A stretch of 64,000 nt of DNA from Vibrio pomeroyi (GTDB lineage Bacteria; Pseudomonadota; Gammaproteobacteria; Enterobacterales; Vibrionaceae). A program made the position numbers and the translations under genes. Each line of letters begins with the position of its first letter. Position 1 is the first letter of the stretch. The notes below the pieces were generated by a model. The model saw only the letters and a program-made list of their open reading frames with translations. It ran no database searches and was not told where the DNA came from. The stretch lies in assembly GCA_041879425.1 (NCBI GenBank), contig CP090855.1, positions 496,001 through 560,000 on the forward strand. Reading direction: 5' to 3'. This document shows positions 17,188 through 25,609 of this stretch, one piece after another.

Positions 17188-17393
17188 ATTATTCTCATTG
17201 GCTTATAAAAACTACAGGTCTGATTGTATGGGTTGTATTCGATGTTGTATTGGGCATTTATACTTTGGGGACTGAAGTAGTGCCAAGTCAGCTACAATTA
17301 GCAATGAGCATAAGCAATTATAGCTAATCATCCTTGATTAGCATTGATCATTTGAAAGCTTATAATTATGTCTATTTTCTTTCGGCGTTCCTA

Positions 17394-18113
17394 TTACTGA
17401 ATAGGCAGTTGCATCTCTTTAGAGTATTTTTTATTGTAAGATGTTACGGTTACATTAAGTTGTTCACTTTGCGTATATTTCGCAAGAGAAAACGTTTTGT
17501 CCCGACCAGATACAACAGTGAACTTTTGCTTACATTGTGTATTATTATCTTTTGTACATGAGTTAACATAAACGTCAATTAGCGTATTACTATTATTATC
17601 GATGCGTAAATTATCACCCTGATTGTAAATCTTATAATCAAAACTTGGCTTTGTCGTTGGCAGAATATAAACCGGTGAAAAACCATAGTTTATCTCGACA
17701 CCGTGAATTTTCTCTCCCTCTTCTTTATAGCGACTAGGAGTAAATGGCAGCATAAACATCAAATCTTTGCTGTTATCGCAAGACGTGTTGTGACATAAGC
17801 TTCGAATACCCACGTCTTTCTCTTCGCCAGGTCTTAAAACTAACTTTGGGTGCGTAAGAGATATTTTCCAATCATCTAGGTTATTCCTTGTATAACGATT
17901 TCGGACGATCTTTTCGCCATCAACTACATGAATTTCTTCTACTTTCCCATTAACAAAAATCGGGTGAGGCTCGTCATTAATAAGTGTCACGACACCATTG
18001 CCCTTTTGATCCGCGACGACTATCATTTTATCGATATTAAAAGCATTGGCTGCGGTAGAAGTCATTGCTGCACAAATTGCGAATGCTGTGAATAGATTAG
18101 ATTTAAATCTCAT
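17394..18113 (-). CDS. Fimbrial periplasmic chaperone (second copy)
   Basis: 239 residues with a signal peptide (cleavage after TAANA, about residue 24). Residues 25-150 form the first Ig-like chaperone domain (GNGVVTLINDEPHPIFVNGKVEEI, LVLRPGEEKDVGIRSLC), residues 150-239 the second. Two Cys pairs are present (SLCHNTSC and NSCTKDNNTQC); the latter resembles the disulfide of ECP-type chaperones. It is about half identical by eye to the chaperone at 21541-22263, so the locus has two chaperones, as in the E. coli common pilus operon. GAGAGAAAC precedes the ATG. A 28-residue membrane ORF lies 35 bases upstream. Confidence 0.88.
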   Translation of the reverse strand: MRFKSNLFTAFAICAAMTSTAANAFNIDKMIVVADQKGNGVVTLINDEPHPIFVNGKVEEIHVVDGEKIVRNRYTRNNLDDWKISLTHPKLVLRPGEEKDVGIRSLCHNTSCDNSKDLMFMLPFTPSRYKEEGEKIHGVEINYGFSPVYILPTTKPSFDYKIYNQGDNLRIDNNSNTLIDVYVNSCTKDNNTQCKQKFTVVSGRDKTFSLAKYTQSEQLNVTVTSYNKKYSKEMQLPIQ

Positions 18114-18148
18114 GTTTCTCTCTACTAAAAATGATAAATTTGAGGATA

Positions 18149-18235
18149 CTACTCGTCTATTTTACTCAGTGTGTATATAACACCAAGCGCGAAGAGAATA
18201 AGTACATACATGTTTAAAATATTTTGTCCGAACAT
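18149..18235 (-). CDS. Putative 28-residue single-pass membrane protein
   Basis: An ATG at 18235 opens a 28-codon frame that ends TAG. After eight residues there is one hydrophobic segment (MYVLILFALGVIYTL), followed by the charged tail SKIDE. A purine stretch (GAGAG, then CGGAG) precedes the ATG at 2-8 bases. It would sit in the inner membrane like KdpF-type or AcrZ-type small partners. It lies 35 bases ahead of the second chaperone gene and may be cotranscribed. Being short, it could be chance; the good membrane profile and position argue for it. Confidence 0.4.
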   Translation of the reverse strand: MFGQNILNMYVLILFALGVIYTLSKIDE

Positions 18236-18390
18236 TACTCCGCTCTCTTATATTTGACTTTACTATATATAATTAAAGTATTAATTAGCATATTTATGAG
18301 CCCAAACGATAAAAGGTGAGTAGCTAGATTGGTGAGCAGTATCGCGCGTTCAGATTTGAAGGTATTGGGCATTCCTGAATTTCAAAAACG

Positions 18391-18411
18391 CGAGATGCGA
18401 GATGCGAGATG
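18391..18411. repeat. Three tandem CGAGATG copies
   Basis: The 7-base unit CGAGATG occurs three times in a row, followed by CGA, in the noncoding stretch between the OmpA-type gene and the second chaperone gene. No function is evident; it may be a slippage-prone spacer. Confidence 0.7.
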
Positions 18412-18439
18412 CGAAAAAGTGAAAAGATGTAGAAACACT

Positions 18440-18463
18440 AAAAAGGGCACGATTGTGCCCTTT
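18440..18463 (-). terminator. Terminator of the OmpA-type gene
   Basis: On the minus strand AAAGGGCAC-AATC-GTGCCCTTT is followed by TTAG, 22 bases after the stop codon. Confidence 0.85.
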
Positions 18464-18485
18464 GTATTTATCTTAAAGTAATCAT

Positions 18486-19517
18486 CTAGTTATAAACAAA
18501 CCCAATATTAACGCGACGGTTTTTGGCACGTCCAGCATTAGTATTATTATCTGCGATTGGGTTGGTCTCGCCATCAGAAAAGACATTCATTCGATCACGG
18601 CTAATCTGTGCGTCTTCAAGATGTTGAACAACACTATTTGCACGCTTTCCAGCTAGCTGCTTATTCAAAGTTTCCGAACCTTCATTGTCAGCATGGCCAA
18701 CGATAATCACTTGCAACTCTTGCCTCTGTTTCATCAATTGAATGATTTTCTCTATCTTAGAGGCCTGTACTTTTGACAACTTGTAGTCCGACACGGCAAA
18801 CGAATCGATATTGACTTCTGTCGGCAATGCTAACGGCACTTTATTAATGTTATTAACCTCGTTGAATTTTTCCACAGTCTTGCTTTCAACAACGACAGGT
18901 TCTTTCACCTCGATCTTTTCCTGGCTACTTAGCATGTCACTTGACGCTTCGTTACCTAATCCAAATCTGTATTTTATGCCTAGTAATGCGCTGTGGTTAT
19001 TGAACAGGCCTATTGAAGATGAATTATCCCCTACTTCATGAACATATTGGTAACTGGTATTAATCTGCCAATGTTTCGAAATATTATATGCTAAGCCAAC
19101 TTCACCTAATGGCGAAATGCCCGTGTCAGTTTGCTCAATACCTGATCTTCTTTCTTTATTATTTAGATCATAATATGCAGCACCAATTTTACCGAATAGT
19201 GACCATTCATCTGAAAGCATCCAATCATAACGAATACCAGAATGAATAATTTTAGTGTCGATGTCAGTTGCCTTGTTATTAGCTTCAAATGTATCCCAGT
19301 ATTGATAGCCAAGGTCGATGCTCCAGTTCTTGTTCCATTGATAGCCACCATAAATACCTAGAAGCCAATTGCCTTCCATCTGATCAACGTCTTTCACTTC
19401 ATCTGTAAAGTTATAACCGGATTGTAGTCCTACAAATACATCGCTTTGATTTGACTCAGCGTATGCGGTTGCTGATGATATTAACGCTATACAAACAAGT
19501 AGATTATCGATTTTCAT
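18486..19517 (-). CDS. OmpA-family outer-membrane protein in the fimbrial locus
   Basis: 343 residues with signal peptide (cleavage after TAYA, about residue 20). Residues about 25-195 are an eight-stranded OmpA-type barrel (FVGLQSGYNF, NWSIDLGYQYWDT, NTSYQYVHEVG, HSALLGIKYRFGLG). A linker follows, then residues about 235-343 are the OmpA C-terminal peptidoglycan-binding domain, with VGHADNEGS and NAGRAKNRRVNIGF keeping the Asp and Arg that hold diaminopimelate. It has its own terminator and is separated from the LysM-barrel gene by another, so it is probably transcribed alone. A role in bracing the fimbrial platform to the wall is inferred from context. Confidence 0.9.
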   Translation of the reverse strand: MKIDNLLVCIALISSATAYAESNQSDVFVGLQSGYNFTDEVKDVDQMEGNWLLGIYGGYQWNKNWSIDLGYQYWDTFEANNKATDIDTKIIHSGIRYDWMLSDEWSLFGKIGAAYYDLNNKERRSGIEQTDTGISPLGEVGLAYNISKHWQINTSYQYVHEVGDNSSSIGLFNNHSALLGIKYRFGLGNEASSDMLSSQEKIEVKEPVVVESKTVEKFNEVNNINKVPLALPTEVNIDSFAVSDYKLSKVQASKIEKIIQLMKQRQELQVIIVGHADNEGSETLNKQLAGKRANSVVQHLEDAQISRDRMNVFSDGETNPIADNNTNAGRAKNRRVNIGFVYN

Positions 19518-19656
19518 CGTTCCATTTTCTAAATTAATTAATTAATTGTAAGACAAATTCTAGACAACCTTAAACTAAACTAAATAGCATTTATAAAAAT
19601 TATATTTAACAGGTGACATTTAGAGTCGGTTAAATTTAAACAACTTATGAAAATAA

Positions 19657-19687
19657 AAAAACACTGCCAAAAAATGGCAGTGTTTTT
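19657..19687. terminator. Bidirectional terminator after the LysM-barrel gene
   Basis: AAAAACACTGCCA (19657-19669) and TGGCAGTGTTTTT (19675-19687) form a 13-bp stem with T runs on both strands. It closes the main fimbrial operon. Confidence 0.9.
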
Positions 19688-19722
19688 GTTTCAAGAAAGG
19701 GAGTTTAATCCAAACAGACACA

Positions 19723-20508
19723 TTAATCTAAACAGACAAGTTGTGGATAAGTTATTTTTTCCCCAGGGTAAATCAAATTCAAATCACGATTATTAAGATT
19801 TAAATTTGCGTCAACTAACTCTTCAAGTGAGATATCAAATGTTCTTGCAATTTTCAGTAAATAGTCGCCAGAAACCACTCGGTATTCAATTAAACGTTGT
19901 TGACACGATGGCGCTTTCTTAATTGGGACAATAGACGCCAATTGGGTTTCCGACGTTGTTACTTGTGTCGGCTGTTGAACATTGGGCCTTGGATTAACTT
20001 CTGAAAGGACCTCTTCTGCTTCATTGCTTGAAAAACGATAAACCAATAGTGCATTAAATGTGTATAGATCGTCTTGTTGACGAACTAAATCAAAAACGCC
20101 TTGGTAACCAAGATCAGCATACCAATTTTGACCTAATTGATATTTAAGACCAAGCGATGCCGTAAAATTGGTATCATCATTAGAAAGCGCCCCTCCAATT
20201 CCTGCATATAAGGAAGCAAAATCACTGACAGGTAACAGTAAATCTGTCTCAATCATCACCGCTCGGAGGCTATCTATTTCCTGTTCAGAAAAGGCAGAAA
20301 AATCAGCATAGCCAAGTTCAAATAGTAGGTTTTCATTAACGTTATATCCTACCGCCGCCTTATAACCGAGGGCTTCAGTCTGTCCCATGTTGTCATCAAA
20401 TGCAGAAAACGTCATACCGCCACTCATCTGGATCGGCAACTCTTCTGATGACACACTAATGGATAAGAACATAGCAATAATCGATAACATCAAGTTCATT
20501 TTTTTCAT
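19723..20508 (-). CDS. Outer-membrane beta-barrel with C-terminal LysM domain
   Basis: 261 residues. Signal peptide to about residue 21, then an OmpA-like eight-strand barrel (residues 25-170: AAVGYNVNENLLFELGYADF, SLGLKYQLGQNWYADLGYQG read in parts, LLVYRFS), a Pro/Gln/Thr linker, and residues about 210-257 a LysM domain (YRVVSGDYLLKIARTFDIS, ELVDANLNL, LIYPGEKITYP). LysM binds peptidoglycan glycan chains. The gene starts 1 base after the tip-protein stop, with no ribosome-binding site of its own, so it is translationally coupled and the last gene of the operon. I know of no chaperone-usher operon in which this is a standard component. Confidence 0.85.
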   Translation of the reverse strand: MKKMNLMLSIIAMFLSISVSSEELPIQMSGGMTFSAFDDNMGQTEALGYKAAVGYNVNENLLFELGYADFSAFSEQEIDSLRAVMIETDLLLPVSDFASLYAGIGGALSNDDTNFTASLGLKYQLGQNWYADLGYQGVFDLVRQQDDLYTFNALLVYRFSSNEAEEVLSEVNPRPNVQQPTQVTTSETQLASIVPIKKAPSCQQRLIEYRVVSGDYLLKIARTFDISLEELVDANLNLNNRDLNLIYPGEKITYPQLVCLD

Positions 20509-20509
20509 C

Positions 20510-21541
20510 TTAAATACCGGGCTCCAACATGATCGTTACTTCGTCAAAATAATCACCGGACACAGCCGAGCTGCCCTCTATATCGTAATTAAAGTCTAAA
20601 GTGAAATTGATGCTTGTTTGCACTCCAGCACCTTCTGAAATAGCCGTTGTTTGATTCATTAATAATCCTTCATTGACTAAGTTACCAGAGTCACACTGAG
20701 CGCAATGTATGCTATAAGGAATAACCACTCCAGGACTATCTGAATTAACCAATTCGTATGTCTGTTGGGGCATGGTTAAAACAATTCCGTCATTAAAATA
20801 ACCATTCGCTGTAATATTGAATAATGTTGTTGATGTTATTCTTTTGCCAATTGTATCGTAGACTGGCTTCAAGACACCATCTCCAGTTACAAAAACATTG
20901 TCGAGTTGAACAGGCTGATAATCAAATGAAAACAACATCACTTCATTGATATTGCGATAAGTCCTAATCCCGTCATTTTCGTAGTAGTAACGAATATTTA
21001 CTGGCACTGTAGCTGAATATAGCCCCTCTGGTAGCCCACTTAATGCCGACACTATTTCATTTTCGTTAATATCGAAAATAGGTCTCAGAAAAATAAATGG
21101 GCTCGATTTTTGTTTGTTTGTTAATAGAACAGACGAAACACAGTTCGGACCTTCAACAGTCACAATTGGTAGTGACACCTCATCAAATGTACACCCGCCA
21201 CCCACCGTATTCGCTGACTGAGCAAATTCAATTCCAGTAGTATTGTATTGAACGCCCGATATATCGATCGATATTGATGGTGAAGTATTCCCATTCCCGC
21301 CAATTAAAGTCATCTCGGTTGCAGGTGTACCAGAAAACGTCGCGGCCGCCCAAGCCTCTGAAGCCTGCAGCATTGGAGGAGTTCCCCACGTACTTGGAAG
21401 CATTCTACCGTTGTAACGTGTTACATTGTCCCAACGAACACCACCAGCCTTCACTTCCGCGCGAACTTCAAACGCAGCTTGAGCCATGTTTGTCGTCATT
21501 AATGCAATAAACGCTGCAATATATAGGATACGTCCAAGCAT
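20510..21541 (-). CDS. Fimbrial tip adhesin/initiator (CooD/EcpD-like)
   Basis: 343 residues with signal peptide (cleavage after AQA, about residue 22). Two-domain layout: an N-terminal half with a Cys pair (GGGCTFDE, GPNCVSS) and a C-terminal pilin-like half with another close pair (HCAQC) ending in alternating strands (TSINFTLDFNYDIEG, DEVTIMLEPG). This size and layout fit a tip subunit that caps or initiates alpha-clade fimbriae. The ATG overlaps the chaperone stop (TAATG), and the next gene follows 1 base later. The ligand is not predictable. Confidence 0.72.
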   Translation of the reverse strand: MLGRILYIAAFIALMTTNMAQAAFEVRAEVKAGGVRWDNVTRYNGRMLPSTWGTPPMLQASEAWAAATFSGTPATEMTLIGGNGNTSPSISIDISGVQYNTTGIEFAQSANTVGGGCTFDEVSLPIVTVEGPNCVSSVLLTNKQKSSPFIFLRPIFDINENEIVSALSGLPEGLYSATVPVNIRYYYENDGIRTYRNINEVMLFSFDYQPVQLDNVFVTGDGVLKPVYDTIGKRITSTTLFNITANGYFNDGIVLTMPQQTYELVNSDSPGVVIPYSIHCAQCDSGNLVNEGLLMNQTTAISEGAGVQTSINFTLDFNYDIEGSSAVSGDYFDEVTIMLEPGI

Positions 21542-22263
21542 TAGATTTTCCCTCTCGTCACCGTTTCTTTCTTTGAATAGCTTCTGTCGTGAGATGTCAC
21601 GGTAATGGTCAACTCATTATTTCGCATAGTTTCGGTTAGAGGGAACGTCTTATTTCTTCCCGATACAACAGTAAATTTTTGTTTGCATTGGGCTGTATTT
21701 TCAGCGCCACATGCATCAACAAAAAAGTTGAGCATGGTATTACTTTTATTTACAACTCTTAGACTTTCACCGTTGTTGGTTAATTCATAAGCATACTTAG
21801 GTTGTGTTGTGGGAATAATATAAACAGGTGCGAATCCGTAATTAATTTCCACACCACTCACAACTTCCCCAGGCCTGTACTTGCTTGGAGAAAAAGACAA
21901 CATAAACATCAAATCTTGCGAATTATCGCATGTAGCGTTGTGGCATAAACTACGTATACCAATATCTTTCTCTTCTCCAGGCTTTAAAACCAACTTCTGG
22001 TGCGTTAATGACACCTTCCAGTCGTTTAAGTTGTCTCTTGTATACCGTCTTTTTTCTACCTGCTCTCCATCAACAATATTTATTTCATCCACCTTCGCTT
22101 GAACAAAAATTGGTTGAGATTCATCGTTGGTTAATGTAACGATACCGTTACCTTTATCATCAGAGACAATAACCATTTTATCTACCGTAAAAGCTTGTAC
22201 ACTTATAGATAACAATATGGCGGTGAGTGATACTAAATTTAGTAGAATTTTATTGGATTTCAT
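21541..22263 (-). CDS. Fimbrial periplasmic chaperone (main operon)
   Basis: 240 residues, signal peptide to about residue 24 (VQA-F). Two Ig-like domains; the first has GNGIVTLTNDESQPIFVQAKV and LVLKPGEEKDIGIRSLC, the donor-strand edge and conserved basic residues. Cys pairs SLCHNATC and DACGAENTAQC match the other chaperone. It holds unfolded subunits in the periplasm by donor-strand complementation and delivers them to the usher. A very strong ribosome-binding site (AAGGAGGGGG) lies in the 10-base gap after the usher stop, so it should be highly translated. Confidence 0.92.
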   Translation of the reverse strand: MKSNKILLNLVSLTAILLSISVQAFTVDKMVIVSDDKGNGIVTLTNDESQPIFVQAKVDEINIVDGEQVEKRRYTRDNLNDWKVSLTHQKLVLKPGEEKDIGIRSLCHNATCDNSQDLMFMLSFSPSKYRPGEVVSGVEINYGFAPVYIIPTTQPKYAYELTNNGESLRVVNKSNTMLNFFVDACGAENTAQCKQKFTVVSGRNKTFPLTETMRNNELTITVTSHDRSYSKKETVTRGKI

Positions 22264-22273
22264 TTCCCCCTCC

Positions 22274-25024
22274 TTAATTAACTTGTGCGACAGGGTAAGT
22301 AATGACGTTGGTGCGATAAAGTCGCTTTGCCAACAGTTTTAACTGATCGATATCTCTTTTATAAAGCGCAATTGTTTCCGCCATGTTTAAAGATTCATGA
22401 GCTATATAGATTGCCTTAAACGAACCAACTTTTTTCTGAATAATTCGATAACCGTGTGATTCGAGCTTTTTAAGCGCTTTATTCAGTTGAGTCGAGCTTT
22501 CGTATGCACCTAAATACATCGCTTTTAGCCGTTGATCTGCGTCAATTAAGTCTATCTGTTTGTCTTGAGCTAGTGGCAAACAATAGTTTTGACCAAAGTT
22601 CATCTGATTTGTTGAAGTAAACTCATAAGGTAATAAACATTGGCTTTCTTTCGCTGACAATTCAAAGTTCATGCCTTCCAATACGGTTACGCGATAAACA
22701 CCATCAGCCATTTCATTGACTTCAATACAACCTTCTCCATGACACTCCACTTCTGTAATCGGTTGTTCTGAGATATCATTAAAAGCACTGACGAACGAAA
22801 CTATACGACTGACTATTGGCTCTATAGAAGCAACCGTCCCTGGATGTGTGAACACGGTTACGTTGCTATCACCAGAGTTGTAGAGGTCAACGCTTTCTGA
22901 GTCGAACTTCGCGCGATATTGACTATAATCTTCCAAAGGCACAACGGTTTCATCGTTATATACGATGAACTTGCTGTTGTCTCGCCCCTCTTTTTTAAGA
23001 GAGAAGTAACCCTTTTCATCAAGCGTTTGCTCTGTGTTAGATGACTCATGAATATCGACAAGCGTATAAGACGTTGCCGCTTTATCGGTAATATAAACAC
23101 CATCCGTCGTCACAATTTGGGTGCTAGACAAACCAGCATTGATGCCATTCGTTCCATTAGTTGACATATGGGCGGAGGCGTTCATTCGAGCGTATTTAGT
23201 CGTGCCACTGGTGGCCAACAGTGCGTCTTGATACATATCATCTTGTTGTCGGTCATAGGTGTTACTCACCTCAAGCGACGTGTTAAAAGAGTCTGAGTCA
23301 ATTAACTGATTGCGTCTCACTGTTGTTTTAAACTGATTAACGTCATCTCTATCACTCGTCAGTCCCACGATGGTTTCTACTGTGTCTGACAACGGAACAC
23401 TCCATAACAAATTAATTGATGTGTCGTCCGTTGCCTCAGAGTAATCGACGTTAATATTAACTCGAGAATCTAAAACTGTGGGCGTGCTGTAACCAACGGA
23501 AATAAACTGCTGTTCCTGTTCATCCGAGTTACCTAAATTGTCGAGCTGCTTGTCGTTATTAAGCGAGTAAACCGCATACACAGATTGTCCGCCACGGAAG
23601 CTGTACGAAGAATTCAACGATAGACGTGAATAATCGGCATATCCGTACATATAAGAAGCAACTGGATCACCAAGTTCATTGTCAAGAGACTCATAAGATA
23701 AGCTTAAATAAGGGATACCAATATTAGCGTTTAAGTGAGATGCATCTTCGAATTGGCTGTACACAGCCTCGGTACTCAAATCCCAATCAATCAGATTGTA
23801 TGCACCACCAACGGTGTACATTGTGCCACTTTCCGTGAACAAGCCGCCGAAGCCTACTTGCAATGAACGGGTGAGTTGGTAGTTAGCTAATGCCTTGCCA
23901 AAAACATCGTCTTCAATGTTTTGAATGCCATGTTCCGTGTAGTCATAATGGCTTCCTGAAAACATACCGGCAGTAGCAACGAAATCCACTTCTCCCTGAG
24001 TCAGAGAGTCACTTTTGGTGTTATATACTTGATAAGTCTGGGTGTTAATAACTTGCCCACCACTTGTCACCTCAAGTACAACTTCATAACGACCTGATGG
24101 TAACTTGCTGTAGGGAATTGAGTTATGCCCTTCTGGTACGTTATCTTGAAAGATTAATCGACCATCACGAAAAACTTGTACACCGCCACTTGTGGAAGCA
24201 TAAAAGCTCAAAACTTTATCGTTATTATGTCCGCCTACGAGCAACTTTTTTGAGGTACCTACCGTGAGCGAGTTTTGAGCAACACGAGCGGTGTTATTCA
24301 GGAAGTCGGTAGAGTTAACCTCTGGCTCAAATTCAAAATGACCCGCTTTTAATGAGTAAGAATCGATATCTAAATGATACGCCGCTTCATACAATTCAGA
24401 ACCGTTATCACTGTTGTTGGCATTGAAATCAGTTTTGAGGTGCCCGTAAGGCAGCCCAAGTGTCGTTTCATTATTTAAAGAAACGATTGAGTCTTGATCT
24501 TGATATTCACTCACGTACAGATCAAATGAATTGATTAACCCATTGTGTTGGCTCAGAGACGAGTGGTATACCAGTTCGTCATCGAGATTCGAGTATGACA
24601 ATACCTGTGGAGATACAAAAACATATACTTCTTGATCGTTATAGTTATGAACGATTTCAAACGTTTCTGGAAACAACTCACATTCATCGAGCTTCCCTAA
24701 ACACTCAGACTGATCTTGTATACCAACCATTAATTGATCTATGATCTTCTGCTGGTACTCAGCCGACACAGTGTTATCATTTAAATAGTCAGATACCTGT
24801 GCAATCGCCTTTTTATTATTCGAGTCTAATTTTAACGTGTTAAATGACGTTAAAAATGAGATCGGTGAAGTAAGGGAGCCATCTAAGTTACGCATACGGA
24901 CTGTTGACTCTTTCAATTCAAACAGTTCTTCAAAGCCTTCAAGAATATTTTGGCTATAACTTGAATACGAATACAAAGGCAACAGTACTAAAATTGCCAT
25001 TGCTGCGAATTTGAACCTGGACAT
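22274..25024 (-). CDS. Outer-membrane usher with C-terminal SPOR-like domain
   Basis: 916 residues, signal peptide to about residue 25. It carries an alpha-clade (CS1/ECP type) usher: N-terminal domain (about 30-210), a long barrel with many short aromatic-ended strands (SLQVGFGGLF, STEAVYSQF, LSLSYESLD), an embedded plug (about 310-350, GVQVFRDGRLIFQDNVPEG read in parts) and C-terminal Ig-like domains with Cys pairs (CHGEGC; CLLPY...NYC). Residues about 833-911 go beyond a normal usher: KAMYLGAYES, a helix TQLNKALKKLESHG, YRIIQKKVGSFKAIYIAH and a second helix follow the beta-alpha-beta repeat of SPOR peptidoglycan-binding domains. The start codon overlaps the preceding stop (TAATG). Confidence 0.87.
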   Translation of the reverse strand: MSRFKFAAMAILVLLPLYSYSSYSQNILEGFEELFELKESTVRMRNLDGSLTSPISFLTSFNTLKLDSNNKKAIAQVSDYLNDNTVSAEYQQKIIDQLMVGIQDQSECLGKLDECELFPETFEIVHNYNDQEVYVFVSPQVLSYSNLDDELVYHSSLSQHNGLINSFDLYVSEYQDQDSIVSLNNETTLGLPYGHLKTDFNANNSDNGSELYEAAYHLDIDSYSLKAGHFEFEPEVNSTDFLNNTARVAQNSLTVGTSKKLLVGGHNNDKVLSFYASTSGGVQVFRDGRLIFQDNVPEGHNSIPYSKLPSGRYEVVLEVTSGGQVINTQTYQVYNTKSDSLTQGEVDFVATAGMFSGSHYDYTEHGIQNIEDDVFGKALANYQLTRSLQVGFGGLFTESGTMYTVGGAYNLIDWDLSTEAVYSQFEDASHLNANIGIPYLSLSYESLDNELGDPVASYMYGYADYSRLSLNSSYSFRGGQSVYAVYSLNNDKQLDNLGNSDEQEQQFISVGYSTPTVLDSRVNINVDYSEATDDTSINLLWSVPLSDTVETIVGLTSDRDDVNQFKTTVRRNQLIDSDSFNTSLEVSNTYDRQQDDMYQDALLATSGTTKYARMNASAHMSTNGTNGINAGLSSTQIVTTDGVYITDKAATSYTLVDIHESSNTEQTLDEKGYFSLKKEGRDNSKFIVYNDETVVPLEDYSQYRAKFDSESVDLYNSGDSNVTVFTHPGTVASIEPIVSRIVSFVSAFNDISEQPITEVECHGEGCIEVNEMADGVYRVTVLEGMNFELSAKESQCLLPYEFTSTNQMNFGQNYCLPLAQDKQIDLIDADQRLKAMYLGAYESSTQLNKALKKLESHGYRIIQKKVGSFKAIYIAHESLNMAETIALYKRDIDQLKLLAKRLYRTNVITYPVAQVN

Positions 25025-25539
25025 TATATATCTACCTCAATATTGAACTCTATCTCACCATTACACCTCTCCGGCTGGCCTGTTGTGGTGATATCTTTAA
25101 ATGACTTAAAACTTAATATAATGTCATGCACGCTGTACTTATTATCGCCATCATTTGAATTGAAATTTGTAAAAGAGACGGATTGTCCCTCAGATATGCT
25201 TTGCCCATCAATCGTTAATTGAACGAAATCATCCTGAACATTGCTCGCTCCAGAGTAGTCTGTACAAGTTGATATATTTTTCGTTAACTTTGAAACATAA
25301 GGAATATCCGAAGACTCAAATGGAATATCTGTTTCAATTCTTAATGTAGTATTAACGTCATCAAACTTTGTTTTATCTTGGCTTGACGTCAAACTCAGAA
25401 CTGCGGGAATAAATTCAACAGAATTAATTGAATTTATATAAAGATTGCTTACATCTAGGCTTGTGGTAATGTTGAGCACTTTAAAAGCGGCGTTGGCATT
25501 CATACTCATGAAAGCCAATAGTAATAAGACTTTTTTCAT
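25024..25539 (-). CDS. Minor fimbrial subunit
   Basis: 171 residues from the ATG at 25539, chosen because a signal peptide (MKKVLLLLAFMSMNANA) starts there; the frame reaches further up to 25590 but without signal. The mature protein is strand-rich, with two cysteines (STCTDY, PERCNGE) probably bridged, and ends in alternating residues (IEFNIEVDI) as pilin donor/complement strands do. Position between pilin and usher suggests a minor or adaptor subunit, or a second chaperone-dependent pilin. The family is not recognised exactly. Confidence 0.7.
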   Translation of the reverse strand: MKKVLLLLAFMSMNANAAFKVLNITTSLDVSNLYINSINSVEFIPAVLSLTSSQDKTKFDDVNTTLRIETDIPFESSDIPYVSKLTKNISTCTDYSGASNVQDDFVQLTIDGQSISEGQSVSFTNFNSNDGDNKYSVHDIILSFKSFKDITTTGQPERCNGEIEFNIEVDI

Positions 25540-25562
25540 ATTGACTACCGTTGCAGAAAAAT

Positions 25563-25587
25563 AAGGCTCGTAATTACTACGAGCCTT
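25563..25587 (-). terminator. Attenuator-type hairpin between pilin and minor subunit genes
   Basis: AAGGCTCGTA (25563-25572) and TACGAGCCTT (25578-25587) form a 10-bp stem with a 5-base loop. On the minus strand ATTTTTC follows, an incomplete U tract. It should stop part of the transcription after the pilin gene, giving more pilin than usher. Confidence 0.7.
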
Positions 25588-25609
25588 CAAATCAGGGATT
25601 TTCTAAAAA

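Noticed and set aside
18361..18420. CRISPR-like or attC repeat at the CGAGATG tandem
   Set aside because: The unit is only 7 bases with three copies and no spacer, consistent with slippage.
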